From the NCBI GenBank assembly GCA_944387895.1, contig CALXGQ010000015.1, positions 1 to 64,000 on the forward strand: a stretch of DNA of 64,000 nucleotides. Reading direction: 5' to 3'. The translations under genes and the position numbers were made by a program. The stretch is from an uncultured Clostridia bacterium. GTDB taxonomy: Bacteria; Bacillota; Clostridia; Oscillospirales; QAKW01. This document shows positions 38,199-48,376 of this stretch, piece after piece; position 1 is the stretch's first letter, and each line of letters starts with the position of its first letter. The notes beneath the pieces are model-generated. The model was given only the letters and a program-made list of their open reading frames with translations, did not search any database and was not told the DNA's origin.

Positions 38199-40184
38199 TC
38201 AGGACAAATCAAGTTCGTCCAGATAAAGGTGGCCGTTGGCGGCGATATATTCCTTGCGGCCGGTCAAATTGTCGCCCAGCAGGATATCGAAGATTTTCGC
38301 CGTCTGCTCCACATCGGAGGGAACCACCTTGATCAGCCGGCGGGTTTCCGGGTTCATGGTGGTCTGCCACATCATCTCCGGCTCGTTTTCGCCCAGACCT
38401 TTGCTGCGCATGATCTTCACCTTATGCCCCTCCAGCTTTTGGAGCAGCGTTTCCTTTTCCTTTTCCGTATAGGCAAAATAGGTGGCCTTCCCGGTTTTAT
38501 CGGTCAGCTCATAAAGCGGGGATTCCGCAATATAGACATAGCCCTGCTCGATCAGGGAGGGCGTCAGGCGATAGAGCATGGTGAGGATCAGGGTGCGGAT
38601 CTGGAAGCCGTCCACATCCGCATCGGTGCAGATGATGACCTTGCTCCACCGGAGCGCCGAAAGGTCAAAGGCCTGGAGCCCTTTGGCGTTCTTTCCGCTG
38701 ATCTCCACGCCGCAGCCGAGAACCTTCAGGAGATCGACGATGATGTCGTTTTTGAATATTTTGGCGTATTCGGCTTTCAGGCAGTTGAGGATCTTGCCCC
38801 GCACCGGCATGATGGCCTGAAAAAAGCTGTCGCGCCCCTGCTTGCAGGAGCCCAGCGCCGAATCGCCTTCCACGATATAAAGCTCCCGCCGGGAGACGTC
38901 CTTGGTTTGACAGTCGACGAATTTCTGGATGCGGCTGGTTATATCGATGGAGCCGGAAAGGGTCTTTTTGATGGTGATCCGCTCTTTTTCGCTTTTTTCC
39001 CGGGCGCGCTTGTTAATCAGAACCTGAGCGGTAATCTTGGCCGCCTCTCCGGGATTTTCAATGAAATAGATCCGCAGATTCTGCCGCAGAAAATCGGTGG
39101 TGCATTCCTGAATGAATTTATTGGTGATGCTTTTCTTCGTCTGGTTCTCATAGGAGGTGACGGTGGAAAAGCAGTTGCTGACCAGAACCAGGCAGTCCGC
39201 AACGTCGGTAAAGGTGATTTTGCTTTCTCCCTTGTTGTATTTCCCGTTGTTTTTCAGATAGGCGTCGATCTCTGCCACGAAGGCGGTGCGGGCCGCCTTG
39301 TCCGGCGCGCCGCCATGCTCCAGAAAGCTGGAGTTATGGTAATACTCGATCAGGTTGACCCGGTTGGAAAAGGCAACGCAGCAGGAAAGCCGAACCTTAT
39401 ATTCCGGCCGGTCCTCCCGGTCCCGGCCGACCCGTTCGTCCTGCCAGTATACCGGGTGGGAAAGGGCGTCGTCGCCGAGAAGCTCCTGAACATAGTCCAC
39501 GATCCCCTTTTCATAGCGGTATTCCCGGGTTTCAAACCCGTTTTCCGTTTCGTTTCTGAAAACGAAGGTCAGCCCGGCGTTGACAACCGCCTGCTTTTGC
39601 AGGATATCTTCATAATAAGAAGGGGGAACCGCGATGTCGGTAAAAACCTCGCGGTCCGGTTTCCAGCGGATAACGGTGCCGGTACGTTTGCCGGAAAAGG
39701 GCTCCTCCGTCAGCCCGCCGATGTTGAAGCCCTTTTCAAAATGCAGCTGATACTGCCTGCCGTCCCTGTAGATAACGGCGTCCATATATTCCGAAGAAAA
39801 CTGCGTGGCGCAGGCGCCCAGTCCGTTCAGACCCAGCGAAAACTCATAATTCTGACCCTGATTGGTGTTGTATTTCCCGCCGGCGTAGAGCTCGCAGAAA
39901 ATCAGCTCCCAGTTATACCGGTTCTCCCGCGGATTGAAGCCGACCGGCATTCCCCGCCCGAAATCCTCTACCTCTACCGAATGATCCATATAGCGGGTGA
40001 CGATGATTTTATTACCGTGTCCTTCTCTGGCCTCGTCGATGGAGTTGGAGAGTATTTCAAAGATCGCGTGCTGGCAGCCGTCCAGACCGTCGGACCCGAA
40101 AATAACGCCCGGCCGCAGCCGTACCTTATCGGGCCCTTTTAATTGCACGATGCTTTCATCGTTGTAGTCGTTTTTTCTGGCCAT
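38199..40184 (-). CDS. parE: Type IIA topoisomerase subunit B (topoisomerase IV-like)
   Basis: This 661-residue B subunit hydrolyses ATP and drives strand passage. The GHKL ATPase is at the N-terminus: 'FEILSNSIDEAREG' near 43 (Glu/Asn), 'VEDFGRGMPVG' near 72, 'GLNGLGACATQFSSE' near 117. The TOPRIM domain is near 430-560: 'LYIVEGDSALGSCKQGRD' (catalytic Glu) and 'ICTDADVDGFQIRTL' (metal Asp residues). The usual EGDSAGGS reads EGDSALGS. It is paired with the A subunit 9 bp downstream and has a strong promoter (40214-40242). ParE versus second GyrB cannot be settled by eye. Confidence 0.88.
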   Translation of the reverse strand: MARKNDYNDESIVQLKGPDKVRLRPGVIFGSDGLDGCQHAIFEILSNSIDEAREGHGNKIIVTRYMDHSVEVEDFGRGMPVGFNPRENRYNWELIFCELYAGGKYNTNQGQNYEFSLGLNGLGACATQFSSEYMDAVIYRDGRQYQLHFEKGFNIGGLTEEPFSGKRTGTVIRWKPDREVFTDIAVPPSYYEDILQKQAVVNAGLTFVFRNETENGFETREYRYEKGIVDYVQELLGDDALSHPVYWQDERVGRDREDRPEYKVRLSCCVAFSNRVNLIEYYHNSSFLEHGGAPDKAARTAFVAEIDAYLKNNGKYNKGESKITFTDVADCLVLVSNCFSTVTSYENQTKKSITNKFIQECTTDFLRQNLRIYFIENPGEAAKITAQVLINKRAREKSEKERITIKKTLSGSIDITSRIQKFVDCQTKDVSRRELYIVEGDSALGSCKQGRDSFFQAIMPVRGKILNCLKAEYAKIFKNDIIVDLLKVLGCGVEISGKNAKGLQAFDLSALRWSKVIICTDADVDGFQIRTLILTMLYRLTPSLIEQGYVYIAESPLYELTDKTGKATYFAYTEKEKETLLQKLEGHKVKIMRSKGLGENEPEMMWQTTMNPETRRLIKVVPSDVEQTAKIFDILLGDNLTGRKEYIAANGHLYLDELDLS

Positions 40185-40213
40185 GAAGTCCTCCTGATAT
40201 TTTCTATCATATT

Positions 40214-40242
40214 ATTATACTGAAAATCAAATTGCTTGTCAA
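40214..40242 (-). promoter_or_regulatory. Promoter of the topoisomerase operon
   Basis: Minus strand perfect TTGACA (40237-40242), 17 bp, TATAAT (40214-40219), about 30 bp before the start codon. Confidence 0.88.
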
Positions 40243-40254
40243 ATAAAATAATCC

Positions 40255-40283
40255 TTGCAATTCGGGGGAAAAGGCTGTAAAAT
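40255..40283 (+). promoter_or_regulatory. Promoter of guaB operon
   Basis: TTGCAA (40255-40260), 17 bp, TAAAAT (40278-40283). AAAAAGGAG follows before the ATG at 40323. The leader is too short for a riboswitch. Confidence 0.72.
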
Positions 40284-40304
40284 ATTATATTAATAAAATG
40301 TTGA

Positions 40305-41792
<1,488 letters not shown>

Positions 41793-41805
41793 GGATAATA
41801 GTGGC

Positions 41806-42090
41806 ATGAAAGATTATCAACTGATCGACCATCTGGCCGCCCTTTCCCGGCTCTCTTTTACCGGAGCGGAAAAGGAAGAGATGGCGGCCGATATGGAAAG
41901 CATTATGAACCTGATGGATACCATCACCCAGGTGGAGATCTCGGAGGAGGAATATCCGCTGACCGCCGAGGGCGGCATGGAGCTGCTGCGCGCCGACGAG
42001 GAGCGTCCCTCCATGCCGGCGGAGGAGGTTCTGGCAAACGCCAAGGGCAAGCTGTATCATTTCATAGCTGTTCAGAAACTGATGGATTGA
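41806..42090 (+). CDS. gatC: Glutamyl-tRNA(Gln)/aspartyl-tRNA(Asn) amidotransferase subunit C
   Basis: This 94-residue small subunit wraps around GatA. Features: 'DHLAALSRLSFTGAEKEEMAADME' (the helix equivalent to 'LA.LARL.L...E') and 'NLMDTITQVEIS' (equivalent to the 'D.I..L..VD' segment), then a tail ending 'YHFIAVQKLMD'. It is divergent from well-studied GatC, but position immediately before gatA supports the call. The ATG at 41806 has GAGG about 11 bases upstream, a long spacing, so translation may depend on coupling to guaB, which stops 13 bp earlier. Confidence 0.85.
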   Translation: MKDYQLIDHLAALSRLSFTGAEKEEMAADMESIMNLMDTITQVEISEEEYPLTAEGGMELLRADEERPSMPAEEVLANAKGKLYHFIAVQKLMD

Positions 42091-42104
42091 GGGGAACCGG
42101 CAAG

Positions 42105-43553
42105 ATGAATCTGCATTTAAAATCAATCAAAGAGCTGCGTGCGCTGCTGGACGGCGGCGATATCACGGCCCCGGAGCTGACGCAGTATTATCTGGATCGG
42201 ATCGAGAAGCTGGATCCGACGATCCGCGCTTTCATAACCGTTAACGATCAGGCGATGAAGCAGGCGGAAGCTGCTCAGAAAATGATCGAATCCGGCTGCG
42301 CCGGGCCGTTGACCGGCATCGTTTTGGGGATCAAGGACAACATCTGCACCAAAGGCCTGCGCACCACCTGCGCCTCCCGGATGCTGGAGGATTTTATACC
42401 GCCCTATCATGCAACGGTCGCCGCGAAGCTGGAGGAGGCCGGCGCCGTTTTCATCGGCAAGCTGAACATGGATGAATTTGCCATGGGCGCTTCCACGACG
42501 ACGTCATATTTCGGCGTCACTCGCAATCCCTATGATACCGACCGGGTGCCCGGCGGTTCTTCCGGCGGCAGCGCCGCGGCGGTGGCGGCGGGGCTTTGCG
42601 TGGCGTCCCTGGGCAGCGATACGGGCGGATCGATCCGGCAGCCGGCGTCCTTCTGCGGCGTTACCGGCCTGAAGCCGACCTACGGACGGGTTTCCCGGTC
42701 GGGGCTGATCGCCTTTGCTTCTTCCCTGGATCAGATCGGGCCGATCGGAAAGAGCGCCCGGGACTGCGCGGTTCTTCTGGACGCGGTTTCCGGAGCGGAT
42801 CCTCTGGACATGACCTCCAAGCCCTCCGATCCGGTTTTGCCGCAGATGGGGAAGCCGGTGGCGGGCACCGTGATCGGGATCCCGCAGGAATTTTTCGGCG
42901 AAGGGCTCAGCGCCGAGGTGCGGGCGGCCGTTGAAGCGGCGGCCGGAGAGTTTGAGGCGATGGGCTGCGTGATCAAAGAGGTTTCCATGCCTTCTCTGAA
43001 ATATGCCATCCCGGCCTATTATTTAATCGCGTCGGCGGAGGCGTCGTCCAATCTGGCGCGGTACGACGGCGTGCGCTACGGCCATCTGAGCCAGGAGGGG
43101 GAAACCTTCGACCAGCGCCTGATCGCCACCCGGAACGAGGGCTTTGGTCGCGAGGTCAAGCGCCGGATCCTTTTGGGGACCTATGCCCTTTCCAGCGGCT
43201 ATTTCGACGCTTATTACAAAAAGGCCTGCCTGCTGCGCCGCCGGATCCGCAGGGAATATGAGGAAATTTTCAAGACCTGTGATTGTATCCTGACGCCCAC
43301 CGCCCCTGAAATCGCTTTCAGAATCGGGGAGAAGGGCGGCGATCCCACCGAAATGTATCTGGCGGATATTTATACCGTAACGGTCAACATCGCCGGGCTG
43401 CCCGCCGTCAGCACCACCTGCGGCTACAGCTCCGAGGGGATGCCCATCGGCATGAGCCTGGTCGGCAAAGCCTTTGCCGACGGCGAAATCCTGAATCTTG
43501 CGGATGCCTTCGAGAAGAAATTTCAGTATGTTCTCAACGATTTCTGCTTATGA
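42105..43553 (+). CDS. gatA: Glutamyl-tRNA(Gln)/aspartyl-tRNA(Asn) amidotransferase subunit A
   Basis: This 482-residue amidase releases ammonia from glutamine to convert Glu-tRNA(Gln) or Asp-tRNA(Asn) to the amide form. The Ser-cisSer-Lys triad segments are intact: 'GIVLGIKDNICTKG' near 72-85 (catalytic Lys), 'PGGSSGGSAAAVAAG' near 148-162 (cis-Ser) and 'GSDTGGSIRQPASFCG' near 170-185 (nucleophilic Ser). The start at 42105 follows GAGGGGAA; 18 bases of upstream in-frame sequence lack a ribosome site. gatB, which normally follows, is not here: the SRP RNA comes next. Confidence 0.95.
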   Translation: MNLHLKSIKELRALLDGGDITAPELTQYYLDRIEKLDPTIRAFITVNDQAMKQAEAAQKMIESGCAGPLTGIVLGIKDNICTKGLRTTCASRMLEDFIPPYHATVAAKLEEAGAVFIGKLNMDEFAMGASTTTSYFGVTRNPYDTDRVPGGSSGGSAAAVAAGLCVASLGSDTGGSIRQPASFCGVTGLKPTYGRVSRSGLIAFASSLDQIGPIGKSARDCAVLLDAVSGADPLDMTSKPSDPVLPQMGKPVAGTVIGIPQEFFGEGLSAEVRAAVEAAAGEFEAMGCVIKEVSMPSLKYAIPAYYLIASAEASSNLARYDGVRYGHLSQEGETFDQRLIATRNEGFGREVKRRILLGTYALSSGYFDAYYKKACLLRRRIRREYEEIFKTCDCILTPTAPEIAFRIGEKGGDPTEMYLADIYTVTVNIAGLPAVSTTCGYSSEGMPIGMSLVGKAFADGEILNLADAFEKKFQYVLNDFCL

Positions 43554-43572
43554 GAATTTTGAGGGAATCCTC

Positions 43573-43601
43573 TTGTACTTTTCTTTTCTTTGTGGTAAAA
43601 T
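43573..43601 (+). promoter_or_regulatory. Promoter of the SRP RNA gene
   Basis: TTGTAC (43573-43578), 17 bp, TAAAAT (43596-43601), placing transcription start near 43608. Confidence 0.7.
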
Positions 43602-43607
43602 AGAATA

Positions 43608-43832
43608 AGTTAAGCGCGGAAGCTGCGGGTGTCGTGTTGTCTTTCCGCGTTACCCTGGGGGCTGCTTTTATAAGGCAGCGTCCCGGACGATGAAAGACGG
43701 GTGCGGCGCAATAGGCGTGCCGTGAACCATGTCAGGCGGGGAACCGAGCAGCATTAAGCGGATCTTCGCCTATGTGTGCCGAATTCCTGTTTTGAGTCCG
43801 GTGGCGCTGTCTTATAAGAGCAGCCCCCGCCG
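43608..43832 (+). ncRNA. ffs: Signal recognition particle RNA (large, Alu-containing type)
   Basis: The S domain tip is recognisable: GTGCCGTGAACCATGTCAGG then CGGGGAACCGAGCAGCATTAAG, matching the conserved 'CCGTGAACC...GTCAGG...GGAA..AGCAGCA' core bound by Ffh. The outer helix pairs GGGGGCTGCTTTTATAAG (about 43657-43674) with CTTATAAGAGCAGCCCCC near the 3' end (to about 43828). The 5' part has the Alu-like GGGTGTCGTGTTG. About 225 nt is right for Firmicutes scRNA. It lies directly before dnaX, as in Bacillus subtilis. Exact ends are estimates. Confidence 0.9.
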
Positions 43833-43849
43833 TAGTTTTAGGAGACGTT

Positions 43850-45391
43850 ATGTATCAAGCTCTTTACCGGAAATACCGCCCCCTTACCTTTTCAGACGTG
43901 GTGGGGCAGGAGCATATCGTTAAGACCCTGCGCGCCCAGATCGCCGACGGGAACATTTCCCATGCCTATCTTTTCTGCGGCACCCGCGGTACCGGGAAAA
44001 CCAGCTGCGCCAAGATTCTGGCCCGGGCGGTCAATTGCAGCGCGCCGCGGAACGGCGATCCCTGTAATCAGTGTCCCCAGTGCAGCGGGATCCTGCGCGA
44101 AGCCACGATGGACGTGGTGGAAATCGACGCCGCGACCAATACCGGCGTGGGCGACGTGCGGGAGCTGCGGGAGGAATTGATCTACGCACCCGCCGCGGTA
44201 AAATACCGGGTCTATATCATCGATGAAGTGCATATGCTGAGTAATCAGGCTTTTAATGCCCTTCTTAAAACGCTGGAAGAGCCGCCGGAGCACGTGATCT
44301 TCGTGCTGGCGACAACGGAGATCCATAAAATCCCCGCAACCATCTTATCCCGCTGCCAGCGCTTTGATTTCAAGCGCCTGACGCCGGAGCGGATCGCCGG
44401 GCGGCTTCGGGACGTGGCGGAGCAGGAGGGCTTTGTGCTGGAACCGGAAGCGGCGGCGCTGCTGGCGCGTCTGGCCGACGGCGCCCTGCGGGACGGTCTT
44501 TCGCTTCTGGATCGGTGCAGGGACGGCAACGAGCCGGTAACGCTGAGCCGGGTGGAGCAGATCGTGGGGGTCTGCGGCAGCGAGCAGCTTTTGGAGGCTG
44601 TGACGCTGGCGTGGAACCGGGACGCAACGGGGCTGCTGAAGTTTTATCAAAAGGCCCGGGAGCGGTATGCGGGGCCTGCCCAGCTTTTTTCCGACCTGCT
44701 GGCGGTGCTGCGGGATCTGCTGATTTGCAGCGTCAGCGATGATCCCGGCGCGCTGATTGAATGCGACGCCCGGGAGCTGCAGGAGAAAACAGCTCTTTCC
44801 CGCACCCTTCCCACCGCTGTGATCCTGCGGATGATGCGCACCCTGCAAGCCGGAATCTGGGAGCTGGGGCGCACCGCCGATAAAAGCCTTTTGGCGGAGA
44901 TGACGCTGATCTCTTTGTGCCGGGAGGAACTGGGGGAGGATTATGCTTCCCTGAGCGCCAGAATTTCCCGGCTGGAGCGGGGCGGAATCCCCGCCGCCGT
45001 TCCGCCGGCGGCTTCTCCTGCCGTTTCGGAGCCGGAAGCGCCGGCTTCCCCTGCGCCTCCCGCCCCGCCGGCCGAGCCGGAGAGCGGCGGCGCGAAAAGG
45101 GAGGATTGCCCGTTTTGGGAGGATATGAAAGAGATCTTGCAGGATACCGGGCATACGAATATGCTGGGTTTTCTGCTGGACGTAACCCCGGCAATGGAGG
45201 GCGATAAGCTGATTCTGGCAACAGAGCAGGATTTCTGCCTGACTTTCCTGAACCAGCCGGAAAACAAGGCGGTTCTGGCGGAAGCCGCCGGCCGCGCGGC
45301 CGGAAAGGCCTGCCAGATCATTTTGCAGGAGGCCGCCTCTGTCCGCAAGGACGATCCGATGCTTGAATTATTAAAGGAGATGGAAGAATGA
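43850..45391 (+). CDS. dnaX: DNA polymerase III subunit gamma/tau
   Basis: This 513-residue clamp-loader motor begins with the typical 'MYQALYRKYRPLTFSDVVGQEHIVKTL'-style N-terminus. Motifs: Walker A 'GTRGTGKTS' near 44, zinc site 'CNQCPQCSG' near 73 with upstream Cys, Walker B/sensor 'YIIDEVHMLS' near 120, 'ATTEIHKIPATILSRCQRFDF' near 150 (sensor 1 and SRC). A Pro/Ala-rich linker (about 380-410) leads to a short tau-like C-terminal domain. No slippery A-rich frameshift site is obvious. TTTAGGAG precedes the ATG. It may be co-transcribed with the SRP RNA and overlaps ybaB by 4 bp. Confidence 0.96.
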   Translation: MYQALYRKYRPLTFSDVVGQEHIVKTLRAQIADGNISHAYLFCGTRGTGKTSCAKILARAVNCSAPRNGDPCNQCPQCSGILREATMDVVEIDAATNTGVGDVRELREELIYAPAAVKYRVYIIDEVHMLSNQAFNALLKTLEEPPEHVIFVLATTEIHKIPATILSRCQRFDFKRLTPERIAGRLRDVAEQEGFVLEPEAAALLARLADGALRDGLSLLDRCRDGNEPVTLSRVEQIVGVCGSEQLLEAVTLAWNRDATGLLKFYQKARERYAGPAQLFSDLLAVLRDLLICSVSDDPGALIECDARELQEKTALSRTLPTAVILRMMRTLQAGIWELGRTADKSLLAEMTLISLCREELGEDYASLSARISRLERGGIPAAVPPAASPAVSEPEAPASPAPPAPPAEPESGGAKREDCPFWEDMKEILQDTGHTNMLGFLLDVTPAMEGDKLILATEQDFCLTFLNQPENKAVLAEAAGRAAGKACQIILQEAASVRKDDPMLELLKEMEE

Positions 45392-45735
45392 AAGCAAGAT
45401 TACCTGAAGGCTACAATATGAAGCGCGGCGATATGATGCGCCAGGTGCAGAAAATGCAGGAAGATATGGCCAACGCCCAGGCCGAAGTGGAGGCCGCGGA
45501 GTTTGAGGCGGCGGCCGGCGGCGGCGCGGTGACGGTGAAGGTCAACGGTAAAAAGGAGCTGCTGGAAGTAAAGATCAGCCCCGAGGCGGTGGATCCCGAG
45601 GATATTGAAATGCTGGAGGATCTGCTGGTTGCCGCTGTCAATGAAGGGATGAAAAAAGCCGACGCCGAGATGGAGAGCAAAATGGGCGCCGTAACGGGCG
45701 GCCTGAATATCCCCGGCATGGGCGGTCTATTTTAA
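45388..45735 (+). CDS. ybaB: YbaB/EbfC nucleoid-associated protein
   Basis: This 115-residue DNA-binding protein forms tweezer-like dimers. 'MMRQVQKMQEDMANAQAEVEAAEFEAAAGGGAVTVKVNGK' is the standard YbaB helix-turn-strand, and 'DPEDIEMLEDLLVAAVNEGMKKA' the C-terminal helix; it ends with Gly/Met-rich 'GGLNIPGMGGLF', as usual. Its ATGA overlap with dnaX and the following recR recreate the conserved dnaX-ybaB-recR order. Its role in recombination or nucleoid structure is known only in outline. Confidence 0.95.
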   Translation: MKARLPEGYNMKRGDMMRQVQKMQEDMANAQAEVEAAEFEAAAGGGAVTVKVNGKKELLEVKISPEAVDPEDIEMLEDLLVAAVNEGMKKADAEMESKMGAVTGGLNIPGMGGLF

Positions 45736-45740
45736 GCGCC

Positions 45741-46337
45741 ATGCCCAATATCGAGCAACTGAACAAGTTGATCGCCCAGTTTGGCAAGCTGCCGGGCGTC
45801 GGCGCAAAAACCGCGCAGAAGATGGCGTATTATATCCTTTCTCAGGGCGATGGAGCGGTCAAAGAATTTGCCGATACGCTGCTGGCCTCCCGGGATCTGA
45901 TCCATTGCTGCCCCCGCTGCCAGAATCTTACCGATCAGGAGCTTTGCCCCATTTGTTCCGATGAACGCAGGCGGGGCGCGATCTGCGTGGTGGAAAAGCC
46001 GGAGGACGTGGAGGCGATGGAGCGCACCAGAACCTTCCACGGCACCTACCATGTTCTGCACGGCCTGATTTCGCCGGTCAACGGGATCGGCGCGGATCAG
46101 CTGAAGATCCGGGAGCTGCTGCACCGGGTGGCGGAGGAGCCGGTGGAGGAAGTGATTCTGGCAACCTCGCCCAACGTGGAGGGGCAGGCAACGGCGCTTT
46201 ATCTTTTCAAGCTGCTTAAGCCCTTTGAGATCCGCGTTACCGGCCTGGCGCTGGGGATCCCCGTGGGGGGAACGCTGGAGTACGCCGATAGCCTGACGCT
46301 GACGCGTGCCATGGAAAACAGGAGGTCTTTTGAATGA
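45741..46337 (+). CDS. recR: Recombination mediator RecR
   Basis: This 198-residue protein works with RecF and RecO to load RecA at gaps. In order: helix-hairpin-helix 'FGKLPGVGAKTAQKMAYYIL', a zinc finger 'CCPRCQNLTDQELCPIC' near residues 55-71, a TOPRIM domain 'ICVVEKPEDVEAMERT' (Glu) through 'HVLHGLISPVNGIGADQL', and a C-terminal Walker B-like 'EVILATSPNVEGQATALY'. Full length. It begins 5 bp after ybaB and overlaps the TSCPD gene by 4 bp. Confidence 0.97.
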   Translation: MPNIEQLNKLIAQFGKLPGVGAKTAQKMAYYILSQGDGAVKEFADTLLASRDLIHCCPRCQNLTDQELCPICSDERRRGAICVVEKPEDVEAMERTRTFHGTYHVLHGLISPVNGIGADQLKIRELLHRVAEEPVEEVILATSPNVEGQATALYLFKLLKPFEIRVTGLALGIPVGGTLEYADSLTLTRAMENRRSFE

Positions 46338-46585
46338 ACACCTATCAAACCCGGGGCACCTGCTCCCGGAAAATATTTTTTGACGTAGCGGCGGACGGAA
46401 CGCTGCGCAACGTATCCTTTGAAGGAGGCTGCAACGGCAATCTGCAGGGCATCGGCAGTCTGGTAGAGGGAATGAAGGTCGAGGAGGCGATCCGGCGGTT
46501 GTCCGGGATTCGGTGCGGAACCAGAGCGACCTCCTGCCCGGATCAGCTGGCGCAGGCTTTAATAGAATATCAGGAGGAGCATTGA
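46334..46585 (+). CDS. TSCPD-domain protein (TIGR03905-like)
   Basis: This 83-residue protein has one TSCPD domain: 'TRGTCSRKIFFDVAADGTLRN' then 'FEGGCNGNLQGIGSLVEGM' and 'RCGTRATSCPDQLAQAL'. It has four Cys (near residues 9, 33, 57 and 64), the last within the naming SCPD motif. The domain also occurs at the C-terminus of some class II ribonucleotide reductases, where it may bind metal. The stand-alone form has no established function. It overlaps recR by 4 bp and is followed one base later by the phosphoglucomutase gene, so it is co-translated with both. Confidence 0.9.
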   Translation: MNTYQTRGTCSRKIFFDVAADGTLRNVSFEGGCNGNLQGIGSLVEGMKVEEAIRRLSGIRCGTRATSCPDQLAQALIEYQEEH

Positions 46586-46586
46586 G

Positions 46587-48305
46587 ATGAACTATATGCA
46601 GGAATATGAACGCTGGTTATCTTTCTATGAACTGGACGGCAGGCTGAAGGCGGAGCTGATCGCGGTGCACGGCAACGAGGATGAGATCCGATCCCGGTTT
46701 GGCTGCGATCTGGTATTCGGCACCGGCGGTCTGCGCGGCATCATGGGCGCAGGCACCAACCGGATGAATATTTATACAGTCCGCAGGGCTTCCCGGGGCT
46801 TTGGCAATTATATTGTCAGCCTTGGCAAAGAGGCCATGGAGCGCGGTGTTGTGATCGCCTATGACTGCCGCAACAACGGAAAGCGGTTCGCGCTGGAAAC
46901 GGCGCTGACGATGTGTGCTTTGGGGATCCATGTGCGGCTGTTTGATTCCCTGCGCCCGACTCCGGAGCTGAGCTTTGCCATCCGGGATTTCGGCGCCATC
47001 GGCGGCGTGAACATCACGGCCTCTCATAATCCCAAGGAATACAACGGCTATAAAGCCTATTTTGAAGACGGCGCTCAGCTCTCCGGCGATCAGGCGGATT
47101 TCATTCTGGGCGAGATGCAGAAGGTGGATCCTCTGCACGTTGAAACCATGGCGGAAGAAGAGGCTGTGGAAAAAGGGCTTCTTGAACGGATCGGGGAGGA
47201 AACAGATCAGCGCTATCTCCAGCGCGTATTGGCGGAGAAGCTGCCGCTGAACGATCTCCGGCCGGAGGCAAAGAAGATCTCGGTCGTCTATACGCCGTTT
47301 CACGGAACCGGCTATAAGCTGGTGCCGGAAATTTTCAAGGCGCTGGGCGCCAATGCCTATTTTGTGCAAGAGCAGATGGTGCCCAACGGCGATTTCCCGA
47401 CGGTGCAGAGCCCGAATCCCGAAGAGAAAGAGGGCTTTACTCTGGGTCTTGAGCTGGCCCGGAAGGTGGGCGCCGAGCTGATCATCGCCACCGATCCCGA
47501 CGCGGACCGGGTGGGTGTTGCTGCGCTGGCCGGCGACCAGGTCACGCTGTTTACCGGGAACCAGATGGCTGCGCTACTGACGGATTTTATCATCCAGGTG
47601 CAAAAGGAGGCGGGGATCCTGCCACCGAATCCGGCGGTGGTTTCCACCATCGTTTCTTCCAAGCTGCCGAAAAAAATCTGCGCTGAAAACGGCGTGGCCT
47701 ATTATGAGGTGCTCACCGGCTTTAAGTATATCGGCGAGATGATGGAGCGCTTCAAAACCGAGGGGAGCCACAGCTTCCTTTTCGGCTTTGAGGAAAGCTA
47801 CGGCTATCTGAAGGGCGATTACGCCAGGGATAAGGACTCTCTGGTGGCTTCCATGCTGATCGTCCAGATGGCGATGTATTATAAGAATAAGAATAAAAAT
47901 CTGGTTCAGGCTCTGGAGATCCTTTATAAAAAATACGGCTACTATGAAGAAAAGACCGTCAGCTTCAAGATCGAGGCTGTGATCCCCCAGCAGCGGATGG
48001 ACGAAATCATGAAGGCCCTCCGCGGGGATACGCCCTCTGCCATGGGCGGCAAAAGGGTCGTGGAATTTCGGGATTATAAGGAGCATATCATCAAAGATCT
48101 CGTATCCGGCCGGGAGCGGGAAACGGGGCTGCCCACCTCCGACGTTTTGTATTATGTTTTTGAGGACGGCACCCATGTGGTGATCCGGCCCTCCGGCACG
48201 GAACCGAAGGTGAAGGCCTATTTCCTCACCTCCGGGGAAAACCGCTTCGATTGCCATAGTAAAATCGAAGCATATGCGGAGATTTTCGGGCAGCTGCTGC
48301 AATAA
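46587..48305 (+). CDS. Alpha-phosphoglucomutase / phosphomannomutase
   Basis: This 572-residue alpha-D-phosphohexomutase interconverts hexose 1- and 6-phosphates, feeding UDP-glucose and surface-polymer synthesis. Landmarks: 'FGTGGLRGIMGAGTNRMN' near 44 (start of domain 1), phosphoserine loop 'VNITASHNPKEYNGYK' near 140-155, metal loop 'IIATDPDADRVGVAAL' near 295-310, sugar loop 'FGFEESYGYL' near 398 and phosphate-binding 'VIRPSGTEPKVKAYF' near 533. The length matches the Bacillus PgcA group. It lies 1 base after the TSCPD gene. Confidence 0.93.
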   Translation: MNYMQEYERWLSFYELDGRLKAELIAVHGNEDEIRSRFGCDLVFGTGGLRGIMGAGTNRMNIYTVRRASRGFGNYIVSLGKEAMERGVVIAYDCRNNGKRFALETALTMCALGIHVRLFDSLRPTPELSFAIRDFGAIGGVNITASHNPKEYNGYKAYFEDGAQLSGDQADFILGEMQKVDPLHVETMAEEEAVEKGLLERIGEETDQRYLQRVLAEKLPLNDLRPEAKKISVVYTPFHGTGYKLVPEIFKALGANAYFVQEQMVPNGDFPTVQSPNPEEKEGFTLGLELARKVGAELIIATDPDADRVGVAALAGDQVTLFTGNQMAALLTDFIIQVQKEAGILPPNPAVVSTIVSSKLPKKICAENGVAYYEVLTGFKYIGEMMERFKTEGSHSFLFGFEESYGYLKGDYARDKDSLVASMLIVQMAMYYKNKNKNLVQALEILYKKYGYYEEKTVSFKIEAVIPQQRMDEIMKALRGDTPSAMGGKRVVEFRDYKEHIIKDLVSGRERETGLPTSDVLYYVFEDGTHVVIRPSGTEPKVKAYFLTSGENRFDCHSKIEAYAEIFGQLLQ

Positions 48306-48376
48306 GAGCCGCTGCCGCCAGGGGGCGCCGGGCTTTCCGGCACGGGAGAGATGCGGCGCAAGAAGGGGGATCAATC

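Noticed and set aside
38229-40142. 637-codon open frame antisense to the topoisomerase B gene (and similar long antisense frames at 36186-38024, 13497-15236, 15253-16950, 52146-54161)
   Set aside because: They mirror real genes with full motif sets. Their proteins are rich in His/Asp/Gly/Gln without recognisable domains, and they lack ribosome sites. They arise from GC-rich codon bias.
43561-43572. GAGG-GAAT-CCTC hairpin as gatA terminator
   Set aside because: A 4-bp stem is too weak, and its trailing T-rich DNA is part of the SRP RNA promoter spacer.
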